DNA of 64,000 nt from Bacteroidia bacterium (lineage in GTDB: Bacteria; Bacteroidota; Bacteroidia; Palsa-965), in NCBI GenBank assembly GCA_025454955.1, contig JALONL010000011.1:98523-162522 (forward strand). The letters are read 5' to 3'. A program made the position numbers and the translations under genes. This document shows, piece after piece, positions 24,035 through 33,043 of this stretch; the first letter of the stretch is position 1; each line of letters begins with the position of its first letter. The notes under the pieces are model-generated. The model did not search any database. It saw nothing but the letters and a program-made list of their open reading frames with translations, and was not told where the DNA came from.

Positions 24035-25900
24035 CTAATACCTCCAGTATTCATCGCTCATGGTTTGCAGCCAGGCTTTTCCTTCGCTGATGAGTTTTTG
24101 CCGCTGTGCTTCATTGCCTGCTTTCTCGTGTTCGATGCGGTTCTGGCGAACCTGATATACCATATACCCGCCGGGCCGAATCCAGCCAAAACCTTCGTCG
24201 AACGCATAGTATGCATACTCCTGCGTGTGTGCGTTGAAAAGATTTTTGCTGTAATGAAACGGCGACGCATCGAGTTTTAGCTGGGTGAGCAGCGTGGCGG
24301 CAAGATCTATTTGCGAACAGATTTTTTTGGAGCGGTAGCCACGGTATTCGGGTTTAATTACTTCGCCGTAAAAAACCATGGGAATGCGGCGGTAATTGGG
24401 CTCGTTGAAACTCCAGTTGCGCGGCGAATTGTGGCTGTGATCGGGTACAAACACAAAGAGCGTGTTGTTGTACCACGGCTGGCTGCGGGCTTTTTGCAGG
24501 AAATCGTGAATGCACTTGTCGGCATAAAACGCCGAGTTGATGTATTCTTTTTCTTTGCCGCCCCAGTCGAGCACGGGTTTCATGGGAATATCGAAAGGGC
24601 CGTGTGTGCTGAGGGTGAACATGGCTGAAAAGAAGGGCTGTTTCTCGCGGCTCAGGTCGTTGAGCTGGCGTTCGTATAAATACTGGTCGTGTGCGCCGAG
24701 TTTGCCTTTGGGAATTTCGGAGCCGAAGTCTTTTTGTTCGGTAATGCGCCCGAACTCGTTGTAATACATATAAGCGCGGATATTGCCATAACTAAGCTGT
24801 CCGCCAAACATAAATGAAGTGGTATAGCCCGCTTTGGAAAAAACAGTACTGATGCAGGGCAGGTGCGTGTATTTATCGGGCTGGGTAATGATAGATGTTT
24901 TGGGCTGTGCGGGAAAAGCCGAAAACACGGCGGCCATGCCCTGGTCGGAAAGGCTGCCCGAGGCGTAGCAACTGTCGAACGAAATTCCTTCGCCAAGCAT
25001 TTTATTGAAATGCGGGGTAACTCCGGCATAGCCGCCCAAAGGCTCAATCAAATCGGCCGACCAGCCTTCGAGCACCACCAGCACTACGTTGGGGCGTGTG
25101 GTGGTGAGCATGTAGGTGGTACTGTCGGCGGGAGTGTTTACAATTTCCTGAAATACTTTTTTCGCTTCTTCGGGCGGCAAAAGTTTATACGGTTCACCCG
25201 CGTCGAGATTTTGAAACCAGTTGCTGAACAGGTGAAAGGTAGAATTTACACTCACCGTATTCAGAAAATTGGAGCGCGAATAATAGGCATCGCTCACCTG
25301 CACCGGCATTACCTGAAAAAATCCGCCGCGGATAAACCAGAACACCACCACCGGGGCCAGCAGCACAAACAACCCATGTTTCCACCACACCGGCTGCACG
25401 GCCCATTGCCGGGGCACGGCGCGTTTGTAAAACCATATTCCGGCCCAGGCCAGCAAAGCCACCGAAGGCAGTCCGAGCAAAAGCTGAAGTGTGGAAGCCG
25501 TGTTTATTACTTCGGCCGGATCGCCCAGAAACCAGAGGGCTTTGTAAGTGAGTTTGTGGTGCCACTCATCGTAAATGGGCAATTCGCCGATGGTGAGAAA
25601 ACTAACGGCCACAATAAAAATGTAATGCAGCCAGGTATTTATTTTCAGCCAAAGCTGCGGCCGCCAGAAGCCCGCCACCGAAAAAAGCAGCCACGACACA
25701 CCCATGAAATAAGCCGCCATGGCCGAATCGACATACAACGAATGCCAGAACGAGGCCACTATTTCGCCAAAGCCCGAGCCGGTGGTTTCTTCAATGTTCC
25801 AGAGAAGAAAAACAGTGCGGGTAAGGGCAAAGAAAATCATCCAGAAGAGGAACTGCCGCAGAAATAGCCAGACTAGATGTTTGCGGAATGATTCGCGCAT
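24035..25900 (-). CDS. LTA synthase family (sulfatase-fold phosphoglycerol transferase-like) protein
   Basis: 621 residues: five N-terminal membrane helices within about the first 210 residues, then an extracytoplasmic sulfatase-fold domain (RPNVVLVVLEGWSADLIEPL). Metal-site marks include the Glu of LEGWS, the HGPF region and VFVPDHSHN. Family members transfer phosphoglycerol-type groups from lipid to glycans or cut phosphodiesters. The usual nucleophile threonine appears to be Ser in SGSLSDQGMAAV. In this Gram-negative setting the product is not lipoteichoic acid; the acceptor is unknown. It is monocistronic with its own -7 box. Confidence 0.88.
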   Translation of the reverse strand: MRESFRKHLVWLFLRQFLFWMIFFALTRTVFLLWNIEETTGSGFGEIVASFWHSLYVDSAMAAYFMGVSWLLFSVAGFWRPQLWLKINTWLHYIFIVAVSFLTIGELPIYDEWHHKLTYKALWFLGDPAEVINTASTLQLLLGLPSVALLAWAGIWFYKRAVPRQWAVQPVWWKHGLFVLLAPVVVFWFIRGGFFQVMPVQVSDAYYSRSNFLNTVSVNSTFHLFSNWFQNLDAGEPYKLLPPEEAKKVFQEIVNTPADSTTYMLTTTRPNVVLVVLEGWSADLIEPLGGYAGVTPHFNKMLGEGISFDSCYASGSLSDQGMAAVFSAFPAQPKTSIITQPDKYTHLPCISTVFSKAGYTTSFMFGGQLSYGNIRAYMYYNEFGRITEQKDFGSEIPKGKLGAHDQYLYERQLNDLSREKQPFFSAMFTLSTHGPFDIPMKPVLDWGGKEKEYINSAFYADKCIHDFLQKARSQPWYNNTLFVFVPDHSHNSPRNWSFNEPNYRRIPMVFYGEVIKPEYRGYRSKKICSQIDLAATLLTQLKLDASPFHYSKNLFNAHTQEYAYYAFDEGFGWIRPGGYMVYQVRQNRIEHEKAGNEAQRQKLISEGKAWLQTMSDEYWRY

Positions 25901-25931
25901 GAATTGCCCCTTTAATGATGTGGTATTGAAG

Positions 25932-25939
25932 CAAAGTTA
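25932..25939 (-). promoter_or_regulatory. -7 box TAACTTTG before the LtaS-like gene
   Basis: Exact TAnnTTTG match on the minus strand, 31 bases before the ATG at 25900. Confidence 0.55.
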
Positions 25940-25995
25940 GGTAAAGTTTAAGCTAATGGAATATCAACACCACATTAGCGGCAAACTGATGCGGT

Positions 25996-26682
25996 TTATC
26001 GACAAATATCAATTAGTCTGCTTTTTGTACGTTTCCAGGTGGCTGCGTTCAATAGGGTAAACTCACTTTCACTCAAACCACATACTCCCGAATGTATTTT
26101 TGTGGTGAGTGTTTTTCTGCTCCTGTTAATATTCGGGAAATAAACCATTGTATCACTTAAATAATTTTCCCGGAAAAAATGATTTTGCGGGTGTTGGATA
26201 AAATAGCTGTAAGCGGCTCCGCCATTTCCGCCCAGATCTGTAAGTATGGCAAAATCTTCTTTCCCGTCGAAATTGAAATCGCAAACTGCAAAAACGCCAT
26301 AATATCCATCAATCACCTCACCCACAGTATTTACCTTACCGGAACAGGAGTAATATTCGGAAAGTTCTTCAAGAGTTGGATACAACACATACGCATCCTG
26401 CCGCACAGAATCAATAACACTTCCGGATTTATCTTCGATAATAATTTTCCAGTAATGCCTTTCCACATTCTGCTGCGGACATTCGTAGAAAAAGAGCCGG
26501 AAGTTATAATTGCCGGAAAGCTGATGATAAAAAGTGGTGAGTGAATCGCGGCAAGGTTTTTCAGATTCTGTTGGAAGCCACACTGTATCGCCCGATGTAA
26601 CCGGAGTTTCAGAATTGATTCGCCCATCGTTGCAGGCTGTCAGAAAAATTCCGCAAACAAAAAGGCACAGCAATATTTTCAT
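25996..26682 (-). CDS. Lipoprotein resembling the XAC2610 family
   Basis: 228 residues with a lipoprotein signal MKILLCLFVCGIFLTAC (Cys17). The central strand-rich part carries DFNFDGKEDFAILTDLGGNG, a calcium-loop-like Asp cluster typical of FG-GAP/XAC2610-type proteins, followed by a tyrosine-rich YSYFIQHPQNHFF. Function unknown; surface or periplasmic. It starts 12 bases after the rpe stop codon, so it is probably read from the rpe promoter although the two products have no evident link. Confidence 0.65.
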   Translation of the reverse strand: MKILLCLFVCGIFLTACNDGRINSETPVTSGDTVWLPTESEKPCRDSLTTFYHQLSGNYNFRLFFYECPQQNVERHYWKIIIEDKSGSVIDSVRQDAYVLYPTLEELSEYYSCSGKVNTVGEVIDGYYGVFAVCDFNFDGKEDFAILTDLGGNGGAAYSYFIQHPQNHFFRENYLSDTMVYFPNINRSRKTLTTKIHSGVCGLSESEFTLLNAATWKRTKSRLIDICR

Positions 26683-26694
26683 GCGGCGCTGTAC

Positions 26695-27342
26695 TTACCC
26701 TTTCAACCGCACAATAGCCGCATTGCGGTCGGGAGCGGCAAAAACAGCGGTGCCTGCTACCAGCACATCGGCACCGGCGGCAATGAGGGCATCGCAGTTA
26801 TCGGGTGTAACGCCTCCATCTACTTCAATGAGCGTGTGTGTGCCTTTGGCAGTAATGAGTGCTTTTGCTTCGCGCACTTTCTCGATGGCAAGCGGCTCGA
26901 ATTTTTGTCCGCCAAAACCGGGATTGATGCTCATTATGAGCAACAGGTCTATTTCGTGCAGGATGTCTTTTACCATGCTCACGGGCGTATGCGGATTGAG
27001 TGCCACGCCGGTTTTTGCACCCACCGCCTTAATGCGCTGCAGGGTGCGGTGCAGGTGCGTGCAGGCTTCGTAATGCACAGTAAGCACGGCCGGTTTGTAT
27101 TTGCCAAGCTCGTCTATGTAATTGTCGGGATTAACAATCATCAGATGCACATCGAGCGGTTTGGTGGCGTGCTGCTGAAGGGTTTTGATAACCGGGAAAC
27201 CAAACGAGATGTTGGGCACAAATACGCCGTCCATTACATCCACATGAAACCAGTCGGCATCGCTGTTATTTAAAAATTCAATATCGCGCTGAAGGTTGCC
27301 AAAATCGGCCGAGAGAACGGAGGGTGCTACGAGTGCGGGCAT
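26695..27342 (-). CDS. rpe: Ribulose-phosphate 3-epimerase
   Basis: TIM-barrel enzyme of the pentose phosphate pathway that interconverts ribulose-5-phosphate and xylulose-5-phosphate. 215 residues from the ATG at 27342 (MPALVAPSVLSADFGNLQRD); the upstream ATG ten codons earlier is less likely given the -7 box at 27361. Metal and catalytic residues are visible: DWFHVDVMDGVFVPNISFG (His, Asp), LDVHLMI (His), MSINPGFGGQKF and EVDGGVTPDN (Asp). Length is normal. Confidence 0.95.
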   Translation of the reverse strand: MPALVAPSVLSADFGNLQRDIEFLNNSDADWFHVDVMDGVFVPNISFGFPVIKTLQQHATKPLDVHLMIVNPDNYIDELGKYKPAVLTVHYEACTHLHRTLQRIKAVGAKTGVALNPHTPVSMVKDILHEIDLLLIMSINPGFGGQKFEPLAIEKVREAKALITAKGTHTLIEVDGGVTPDNCDALIAAGADVLVAGTAVFAAPDRNAAIVRLKG

Positions 27343-27360
27343 ATACTTTTTTCTGTGCGG

Positions 27361-27368
27361 CAAAGTTA
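27361..27368 (-). promoter_or_regulatory. -7 box TAACTTTG before rpe
   Basis: Exact TAnnTTTG match on the minus strand, 18 bases before the ATG at 27342. The remaining 27369-27606 is A+T-rich and I see no gene in it. Confidence 0.6.
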
Positions 27369-27606
27369 GCAAACTGCCGGGTGTTATACCCGTGCGAAAG
27401 CCGGCCGGCTTAAAACCTCACATTTATCATTGATTTTGCAGATAGCAGACGGGTAGTTATCTACACAAAAGCCTCACAAGTAGATTAATTATTTGCATGA
27501 AAATCAGATAATTAAACAAAAAACAAACTGACTGTCCAATACATTTTTTATCACGCATCAAATAGAACAACAGTAACAAAACCGCCAAAACTATCGATAA
27601 ACACCT

Positions 27607-27614
27607 TAAATTTG
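27607..27614 (+). promoter_or_regulatory. -7 box TAAATTTG before the T9SS cargo gene
   Basis: Exact TAnnTTTG match 36 bases before the ATG at 27651. Confidence 0.5.
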
Positions 27615-27650
27615 TCGATCAGTTAACCGACCTCTCTTACCATCAAAACC

Positions 27651-29342
27651 ATGAAAAAAGTTCTACTCATCGCCTCAGTCGTGTTGTTGAATATGGGTCT
27701 TATGGCCCAGGACAATCTCACGCACCAGCAAGTGGATGCCATGTTTGCAGGCTCACCGGCTGTAAACTACGGTATCGAAAACCGTCTTCCGGCTTATGTG
27801 CCTTCACCGGCCGTGCCCGCTTATTCAAATGACATCATTATAAACAATGCACCAGGCCGTAACCAGCGCAACCTGCGTATGACTGTGGCTTTTAATGGCT
27901 GGCTTTATGCGGCCTACACCGTACACAACGCCACAAACGACAGCAGCCGTATAGCCGTTATGTATTCCAGAGACAACGGTCAAAACTGGTACTCAATGGC
28001 GGTTCCCACTACCATGAATGCCGGTATAGATTACAAAGCCACTGATATTGTGGTAACCGGTACCGACACCAACAACCTGAAACTGTTTATAGCCGGTGCG
28101 TTAAATTTTACGAGTACCACAACCTACGTATTGTTTGTGGACGAGTTTAATGCCACTACCGGTGCCTTTACAGCCAACCGCTATTATCTTACAAAAGGTA
28201 CCAGCCGTGTGTACGATGTGGCTATTGCATCAGACTACAAGCATCCTGCAGTTGGTACAACCCCCTATGGTGTTGGACTTGTTTATTCCTGCTACACCTC
28301 GTCGCTGGATTCGGTGGTTTATGTGGGTTCGCTTGATGCCGGACAAACCTGGACCCAGCGCCAGACGCTTGCCACCACCGGATTTTACAACCGCAAGGTA
28401 TCTATTTCCTATGGCCGCAGCCAGTCGGGTTCAAACGGCCGCTATTTTGTGGCCTGGGAACGCCTCAGTGCCACCTCAAGCCGCACCGGAAACATTCTTG
28501 TGGCCCGCCATCAGTCGCAGGTAAACGGCACTTTCACTACTCCAAAATTTCTCGACTCAATAAGTTCGGCTGCCATAGGCCTTTGCCGCGACCCGCAAAT
28601 TTCGGCCATGGATGATACCGAAGACAGCGACAGCAGCGGCGTTTCGGTAGTAGTGCTTGTAGCCCGCGATTACACTGGAAACGGCTCAGACCACGACGTA
28701 ATTGGTTTCTACAACAAACGCGCGCACTTTACCGATTTCTGGTACCGGCTCGATGTAGATAATACCTCCCCTACCAACGCCATGCAGCCTGATGTGAACT
28801 ACGATCCGGCATACAACAATTTCACATGTACCTTCTTCGACTCTACCGCTCTGGACCTGCCTTATCATGTTACAAACGTGAATATTCCATCAACCAGCGG
28901 ATGGACTGTGATAAACACCGGTTATAATGATGTAGGCAACAACCTCAGAGCACCCTATCCGCAGGTACATATAAACCCGGTTGCATCGCAGGCTGCTCAT
29001 GCCTGGATTGCAGAAGGCGTGAGCAACAATGGTGTGGCCATGTTCGACGCAGAGTACGTATTTACCGGCATCCAGCCCGGCAGCGACCTTGCCGAAGCCT
29101 CGCTTTACCCCAACCCGGCCAATGCCAGTGTGCTGCTCAACCTCACACTCAGCGGGCAGGCCAACCTGCGTATTTCGCTTGTAAATGCGGTAGGTCAGGA
29201 ACTCGACGTACAAAACATGGAACGCAGCGCGGGCAATGTGCAAACCACATTTGATGTGAGCACTTTACCGGCAGGCATTTACTTCGTACGCATCCAGAGC
29301 GGCGAAAATATGCTCACCAAACGTCTGGTGGTTACTCACTAA
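27651..29342 (+). CDS. Secreted protein with type IX sorting domain, sialidase-like repeats
   Basis: 563 residues. A signal peptide (MKKVLLIASVVLLNMGLMAQ) is followed by a large strand-rich region with BNR/sialidase-type motifs: VMYSRDNGQNWYSM and VYVGSLDAGQTWTQRQ (Ser/Asp-x-Gly-x-x-Trp). The last 75 or so residues form a type A T9SS sorting domain: SLYPNPANASVLLNLTLSGQ, ISLVNAVGQELD, and the end LPAGIYFVRIQ with KRLVVTH. It should be exported by Sec, carried across the outer membrane by the type IX system and released or anchored. No catalytic glycosidase residues can be claimed; a beta-propeller binding role is equally possible. Confidence 0.85.
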   Translation: MKKVLLIASVVLLNMGLMAQDNLTHQQVDAMFAGSPAVNYGIENRLPAYVPSPAVPAYSNDIIINNAPGRNQRNLRMTVAFNGWLYAAYTVHNATNDSSRIAVMYSRDNGQNWYSMAVPTTMNAGIDYKATDIVVTGTDTNNLKLFIAGALNFTSTTTYVLFVDEFNATTGAFTANRYYLTKGTSRVYDVAIASDYKHPAVGTTPYGVGLVYSCYTSSLDSVVYVGSLDAGQTWTQRQTLATTGFYNRKVSISYGRSQSGSNGRYFVAWERLSATSSRTGNILVARHQSQVNGTFTTPKFLDSISSAAIGLCRDPQISAMDDTEDSDSSGVSVVVLVARDYTGNGSDHDVIGFYNKRAHFTDFWYRLDVDNTSPTNAMQPDVNYDPAYNNFTCTFFDSTALDLPYHVTNVNIPSTSGWTVINTGYNDVGNNLRAPYPQVHINPVASQAAHAWIAEGVSNNGVAMFDAEYVFTGIQPGSDLAEASLYPNPANASVLLNLTLSGQANLRISLVNAVGQELDVQNMERSAGNVQTTFDVSTLPAGIYFVRIQSGENMLTKRLVVTH

Positions 29343-29360
29343 CTCTTTATCGCTTCTGTT

Positions 29361-29402
29361 ACCGGCGCTGTATGTTCATCATGCAGCGCCGGTTTGTTTT
29401 TG
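29361..29402 (+). terminator. Intrinsic terminator after the T9SS cargo gene
   Basis: Perfect 10-bp stem ACCGGCGCTG / CAGCGCCGGT, 13-base loop, T-rich tail. Confidence 0.85.
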
Positions 29403-29496
29403 CGGGATATGGTGCACCATTAATTCGCAGTTAATTGATCGCTCGGGAACGATCTATTGCGGTTTCTGTTTGTTTATTTGGGTAAACAACCAAACC

Positions 29497-30747
29497 ATGA
29501 ACCGGATTATTCTTCTCTTACTTGCAATTGGCTGGTGCTCATTGCTGCGTGCACAAAGCGGCAGCGGAGTTCCTTCTACGTTTTATCCGGCACTCGAACT
29601 TATTACGCTGGGCGATGTGGAACTGCGTTTCGGTCGTACCGAACAGGCGCTGATGAATTACAACAACGCCATTGCCATGGCCCCCGATTTTGCCGAAGCG
29701 TATGTGCATCGCGGCAGGCTGTATGCCATTATGGGGCGGCAAATGGAATCGGCAGCCGATTTTCAGCAGGCCACTCAGCTTAATCCTTATGCCGCCCTGT
29801 TTATCGATCCGCGCAGAAGGTTGCAGATGCTTAAAACCGATTACCGCAGCAGCGCCGAAGACCCCATGCAGCAGATTTTAAACAACCCTTACCAAACCGG
29901 CCTGGAATACAACCTTCTTGACCGAAGTTTAATTGAAGGCCATTTCGATTCGAGCCTGGCGGCCTCCAATGCGCTTTTGAAAACCAACCCGCTCGACACC
30001 GAAGCACTTACCTGCGCCGCATTGTCGAGCTATTTTCTCGGACAAACCTCAAAAGGTCATAAGTACATTGACGAAGTCATTGCGCTCATTCCTGCCAGCG
30101 CACAGGCATCCGACATAAAAGGCATGATGTATAAAAAAGAAGAGCGTTTTGACGAAGCCCGCAAGTGGTTTCAAAAAGCCATTGCGCAGGATTCGCTTTA
30201 CGCCATCAGCTTTTATCACCTCGGCTACCTGAGCAAACTCGAAGGCGATACAACGGCCGCGCTGCAATGGTTCGACAAGGCACTGCGCGTTGAGCCACAA
30301 CTCAGGCAGGCGTTAATGATGCGCAGCGCGGTGTACAATGCACAAAGCAATTTTACCGGCGCTCAAACCGACCTGCAACTCATTTCCGATGCCGCCGAAA
30401 CCGATCATGCCCTGTACAATCAGGCCGTGCTGAATAAAAACCTCGGCGATTATCAGAACGCTTTGCGCCTGTACGAAGACCTGCTGTATAAAAATCCGAA
30501 CGATGTATTGCTGCTCAATGCGCTGGGCAATCTCTACAACTTCTTCGGCGATTTCGACCGCGCAGTGCTGCATTACAACCGCGCCCTGCAATTAAAACCC
30601 GACTATCACACCGCCCGCTACAACCTTGGCATTACATTGCTGCTTCAGCTCCGCCACGTACGCGCCTGTGCAGAATTGCGCGAAGCAGAAATGAACAATG
30701 TGCCGGGGGCTGCTATGGCGGTGAGGTGTAATTGTGCGGGGTTTTGA
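29497..30747 (+). CDS. Exported tetratricopeptide-repeat protein
   Basis: About 416 residues from the ATG at 29497 (MNRIILLLLAIGWCSLLRAQ, a signal peptide); nine extra codons upstream in frame do not fit a signal. At least eight TPR-like units of 34 residues follow, for example GRTEQALMNYNNAIAMAPDF, ERFDEARKWFQKAIAQDSLY, GDTTAALQWFDKALRVEPQL and GDFDRAVLHYNRALQLKPDY. TPR arrays serve as protein-binding scaffolds in the periplasm or at the outer membrane. No enzymatic domain. The partner is unknown. Confidence 0.85.
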   Translation: MNRIILLLLAIGWCSLLRAQSGSGVPSTFYPALELITLGDVELRFGRTEQALMNYNNAIAMAPDFAEAYVHRGRLYAIMGRQMESAADFQQATQLNPYAALFIDPRRRLQMLKTDYRSSAEDPMQQILNNPYQTGLEYNLLDRSLIEGHFDSSLAASNALLKTNPLDTEALTCAALSSYFLGQTSKGHKYIDEVIALIPASAQASDIKGMMYKKEERFDEARKWFQKAIAQDSLYAISFYHLGYLSKLEGDTTAALQWFDKALRVEPQLRQALMMRSAVYNAQSNFTGAQTDLQLISDAAETDHALYNQAVLNKNLGDYQNALRLYEDLLYKNPNDVLLLNALGNLYNFFGDFDRAVLHYNRALQLKPDYHTARYNLGITLLLQLRHVRACAELREAEMNNVPGAAMAVRCNCAGF

Positions 30748-30822
30748 GGAAATAAAATAATTATTGTTATTTTATTCCAAAATATAGAAACAATTTTATT
30801 GACTCCCCCTTTATTCGACAAG

Positions 30823-30830
30823 TATATTTG
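30823..30830 (+). promoter_or_regulatory. Promoter of the A+T-rich cassette (-7 box TATATTTG, -33 TTG)
   Basis: Exact TAnnTTTG match with a TTG at 30799-30801, 21 bases upstream, close to the usual -33/-7 spacing of Bacteroidota promoters. The first gene starts at 30856. Confidence 0.65.
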
Positions 30831-30855
30831 CCATCTTTCAAGATAAGGCAGATAT

Positions 30856-31107
30856 ATGAGAAAATCCCTTATAATATCAATTACATTTATTTCCGCAATA
30901 TTGGCATTTGCAGGGAAAGATAAATTCATTATCACAAAATTATCTGAAACAGAACTGATAAATAAAGGTCATATTGAGCCTTTAATGAATATATCTTTTT
31001 TTGCAAGCATCATCTTTCCACTACTTATTGCTCCTATTCAAATAATTTTATTGCAAAAAGGATTAATGAACTTGAAAAATCAATGCTTAAACAAATCAAA
31101 CATCTGA
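30856..31107 (+). CDS. Two-helix membrane protein, probably the 5' part of a frameshifted gene
   Basis: 83 residues with two hydrophobic helices (SLIISITFISAILAFAG and ISFFASIIFPLLIAPIQIIL) around a short charged loop. After TM2 the frame runs LLQKGLMNLKNQCLNKSNI and stops. In the -1 frame at the run of five A (31055-31059) the DNA instead reads RINELEKSMLKQIKHLKKS, a natural coiled helix that continues straight into the next reading frame. I infer that this and 31083-31622 were one gene of about 255 residues. Codon use and base composition differ from the flanking genes. No family recognised. Confidence 0.5.
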   Translation: MRKSLIISITFISAILAFAGKDKFIITKLSETELINKGHIEPLMNISFFASIIFPLLIAPIQIILLQKGLMNLKNQCLNKSNI

Positions 31108-31622
31108 AAAAATCACTCACGGTTACTTTCAGAGAAGTTCTTTCCCAACCCAATGCTACATTTAATGTCAGGATTTTTACACCTCTAAAGGGAAGAAAAA
31201 AGCTGATTCTTCGTTTAATTAAAAACGAAAAATATTTTATCCTCAAAAATATAGATGGGCTTGCAGAGAATCAAATTAAAGAATTGTGCTTTAAAGTATC
31301 TCCCGAACCTATCCAGGGCTTGGTAGGATTAACCTACCAATTGAAAGATATCACCTATGATCCCTCACCAAATAAGCCTCCTGATAAGGCAAAAACAAGT
31401 TATCATCTTGATAGTTACCAGAGCGCAAAAACATCGAATGTCGGATTTATTACTGCCGCTCCTATTTTCAGCCCCAACAGTGAAATTATAGCAATAGTTA
31501 CAGTTGATTCTGAGATCAATATTGGAACAATTCTTGATGAATATCAGGAGCGTGAATTAAGAAAAATATTTCAGGAATATTGCGATAACTACCTATCTGA
31601 AGTATTATCTTTGATAAAATAA
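31083..31622 (+). CDS. GAF-like domain protein, probably the 3' part of a frameshifted gene
   Basis: 179 residues from the ATG at 31083, overlapping the previous frame by 25 bases. A helical start (MLKQIKHLKKSLTVTFREVL) leads to a mixed alpha/beta domain with a GAF-like layout: KISPE-type helix then IQGLVGLTYQLKDITYDP, a variable loop, YHLDSYQSAKTSNVGFITAA, PIFSPNSEIIAIVTVDSE and a long final helix. GAF domains sense small molecules or occur in signalling and defence proteins. With the preceding two helices it would be a membrane-bound sensor. The GAF call is by pattern only. Confidence 0.5.
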   Translation: MLKQIKHLKKSLTVTFREVLSQPNATFNVRIFTPLKGRKKLILRLIKNEKYFILKNIDGLAENQIKELCFKVSPEPIQGLVGLTYQLKDITYDPSPNKPPDKAKTSYHLDSYQSAKTSNVGFITAAPIFSPNSEIIAIVTVDSEINIGTILDEYQERELRKIFQEYCDNYLSEVLSLIK

Positions 31623-31635
31623 ATATGTAGATTCT

Positions 31636-31833
31636 ATGACAAATAATGATGTTGGCCAAAAAAGTAATGAGTTGTCTGCCTTGGAAAAATTTTCATTGCT
31701 TATAGAATTACTTGGGTATAAAAAGGAGAAAAAGAACTCTCCCTACGAAAACATTAAGATTATTAACGTAAACGACTACTTCAAACAAAAAGAAGAAGAA
31801 CGTAAAGCCGCAGTTCAGGCTAAAACTGCATAG
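31636..31833 (+). CDS. Small unrecognised protein, third gene of the A+T-rich cassette
   Basis: 65 residues, MTNNDVGQKSNELSALEKFS through EEERKAAVQAKTA, with a charged helical C-terminus (NVNDYFKQKEEERKAA). No membrane segment and no family recognised. It starts 13 bases after the GAF-like gene and ends before a terminator, so it belongs to the same transcript. It could be a regulator or partner of the membrane/GAF protein; that is inference from position only. Confidence 0.5.
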   Translation: MTNNDVGQKSNELSALEKFSLLIELLGYKKEKKNSPYENIKIINVNDYFKQKEEERKAAVQAKTA

Positions 31834-31863
31834 CAGCACAATTTCATTTACTATAATACCACA

Positions 31864-31895
31864 CAAAAAAAGGAAGCCTACAGAGCTTCCTTTTC
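31864..31895. terminator. Bidirectional terminator between the cassette and rpoD
   Basis: AGGAAGC / GCTTCCT stem with an A-run before and a T-run after, between converging genes. Confidence 0.7.
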
Positions 31896-31937
31896 ATTTA
31901 TACTAAGACCCGGCGCTTACGGGCGCTGAAGAGATAG

Positions 31938-32807
31938 TTAACCCAAATATGTTTTAAGCAACCGGCTGCGCGAGGTATGCTTCAGGCGGCGAATGGCTTT
32001 TTCCTTGATCTGGCGCACACGTTCGCGGGTGAGGTCGAAACGTTCGCCGATTTCTTCGAGTGTGAGCGCATGTTCGCCGTTGAGTCCGAAGTACAGACGC
32101 ACCACATCGGCTTCGCGGGCGGTGAGTGTGGAGAGTGCGCGCTCAATTTCCTTGCGCAGCGATTCGCTGATGAGTGTGCCTTCGGGACTGGGCGTGTCTT
32201 CGCTCTGCATCACGTCGTACATGTTGCTGGTGTTCTCGTCGCCGGTGGCGAGCGGAGCATCCATAGACACATGGCGGCCGGTGTTGCGCAGTGCTTCCTT
32301 GATGTCTTCGGGAGAGAGTTCGAGTGCGGCGGCTATTTCGTCGGCGCTGGGCTCACGCTCGTACTCCTGTTCGAGACGTGCAAAGGTTTTATTGATTTTG
32401 TTGATGGAACCGATTTTGTTAAGCGGCAAACGCACAATGCGCGACTGCTCGGCCAGAGCCTGAAGAATAGACTGGCGAATCCACCACACGGCATAAGAAA
32501 TGAATTTAAAACCGCGTGTTTCGTCGAAACGCTGGGCGGCTTTAATCAAACCCAGATTGCCTTCGTTAATCAAATCGGGCAAACTTAACCCCTGGTTCTG
32601 ATATTGCTTCGATACAGAAACTACGAAACGAAGGTTGGCATTAACAAGTTTTGCCAAAGCGGCCTGATCGTTTTGCTTGATTCTGCGGGCTAATTCAACT
32701 TCCTCTTCTGCATTGATAAGATCAACACGACCAATCTCCTGCAAATACTTGTCTAGCGATGCCGTTTCACGGTTCGTTACCTGCTTCGATATTTTTAGCT
32801 GACGCAT
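31938..32807 (-). CDS. rpoD: Primary RNA polymerase sigma factor (RpoD/SigA)
   Basis: About 289 residues, the short form found in Bacteroidota, without region 1.1 and without the large non-conserved insert. Regions seen in order: 1.2 ([20 protein letters not shown]), 2 ([60 protein letters not shown]), 3 ([20 protein letters not shown]) and 4 ([20 protein letters not shown]). It directs transcription from TAnnTTTG promoters, many of which are seen in this window. The second ATG (32807) of two adjacent Met codons is taken as the start. Confidence 0.95.
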   Translation of the reverse strand: MRQLKISKQVTNRETASLDKYLQEIGRVDLINAEEEVELARRIKQNDQAALAKLVNANLRFVVSVSKQYQNQGLSLPDLINEGNLGLIKAAQRFDETRGFKFISYAVWWIRQSILQALAEQSRIVRLPLNKIGSINKINKTFARLEQEYEREPSADEIAAALELSPEDIKEALRNTGRHVSMDAPLATGDENTSNMYDVMQSEDTPSPEGTLISESLRKEIERALSTLTAREADVVRLYFGLNGEHALTLEEIGERFDLTRERVRQIKEKAIRRLKHTSRSRLLKTYLG

Positions 32808-32984
32808 CATAGGGGCAAGCTGTCTCTAGTGAATGAAAAATGTGTAAGTGGTTCTGTTTGGCTTAACGAAAGGTAACTAAAAAGGTTTCAACCGACAAGC
32901 ACTTGCGCCCGTCGAATATGTTTTTTTGCCCGACCAATTTTCATGCCGTTCCTTTCTGAGGCTTGTCAGACGCGGGAATTAAAA

Positions 32985-33021
32985 AGAAAAAACGGTGCCG
33001 AAAAAAATCCGGCACCGTTTC
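32985..33021 (-). terminator. Intrinsic terminator after pnp
   Basis: Perfect stem AAACGGTGCCG / CGGCACCGTTT with a T-rich tail on the minus strand, just past the pnp stop. Confidence 0.85.
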
Positions 33022-33043
33022 CGATAGTTATTACAACTTATGC

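Noticed and set aside
24863..25867. Open frame of 334 codons on the plus strand
   Set aside because: Shadow of the LtaS-like gene; His/Arg-rich translation without any domain.
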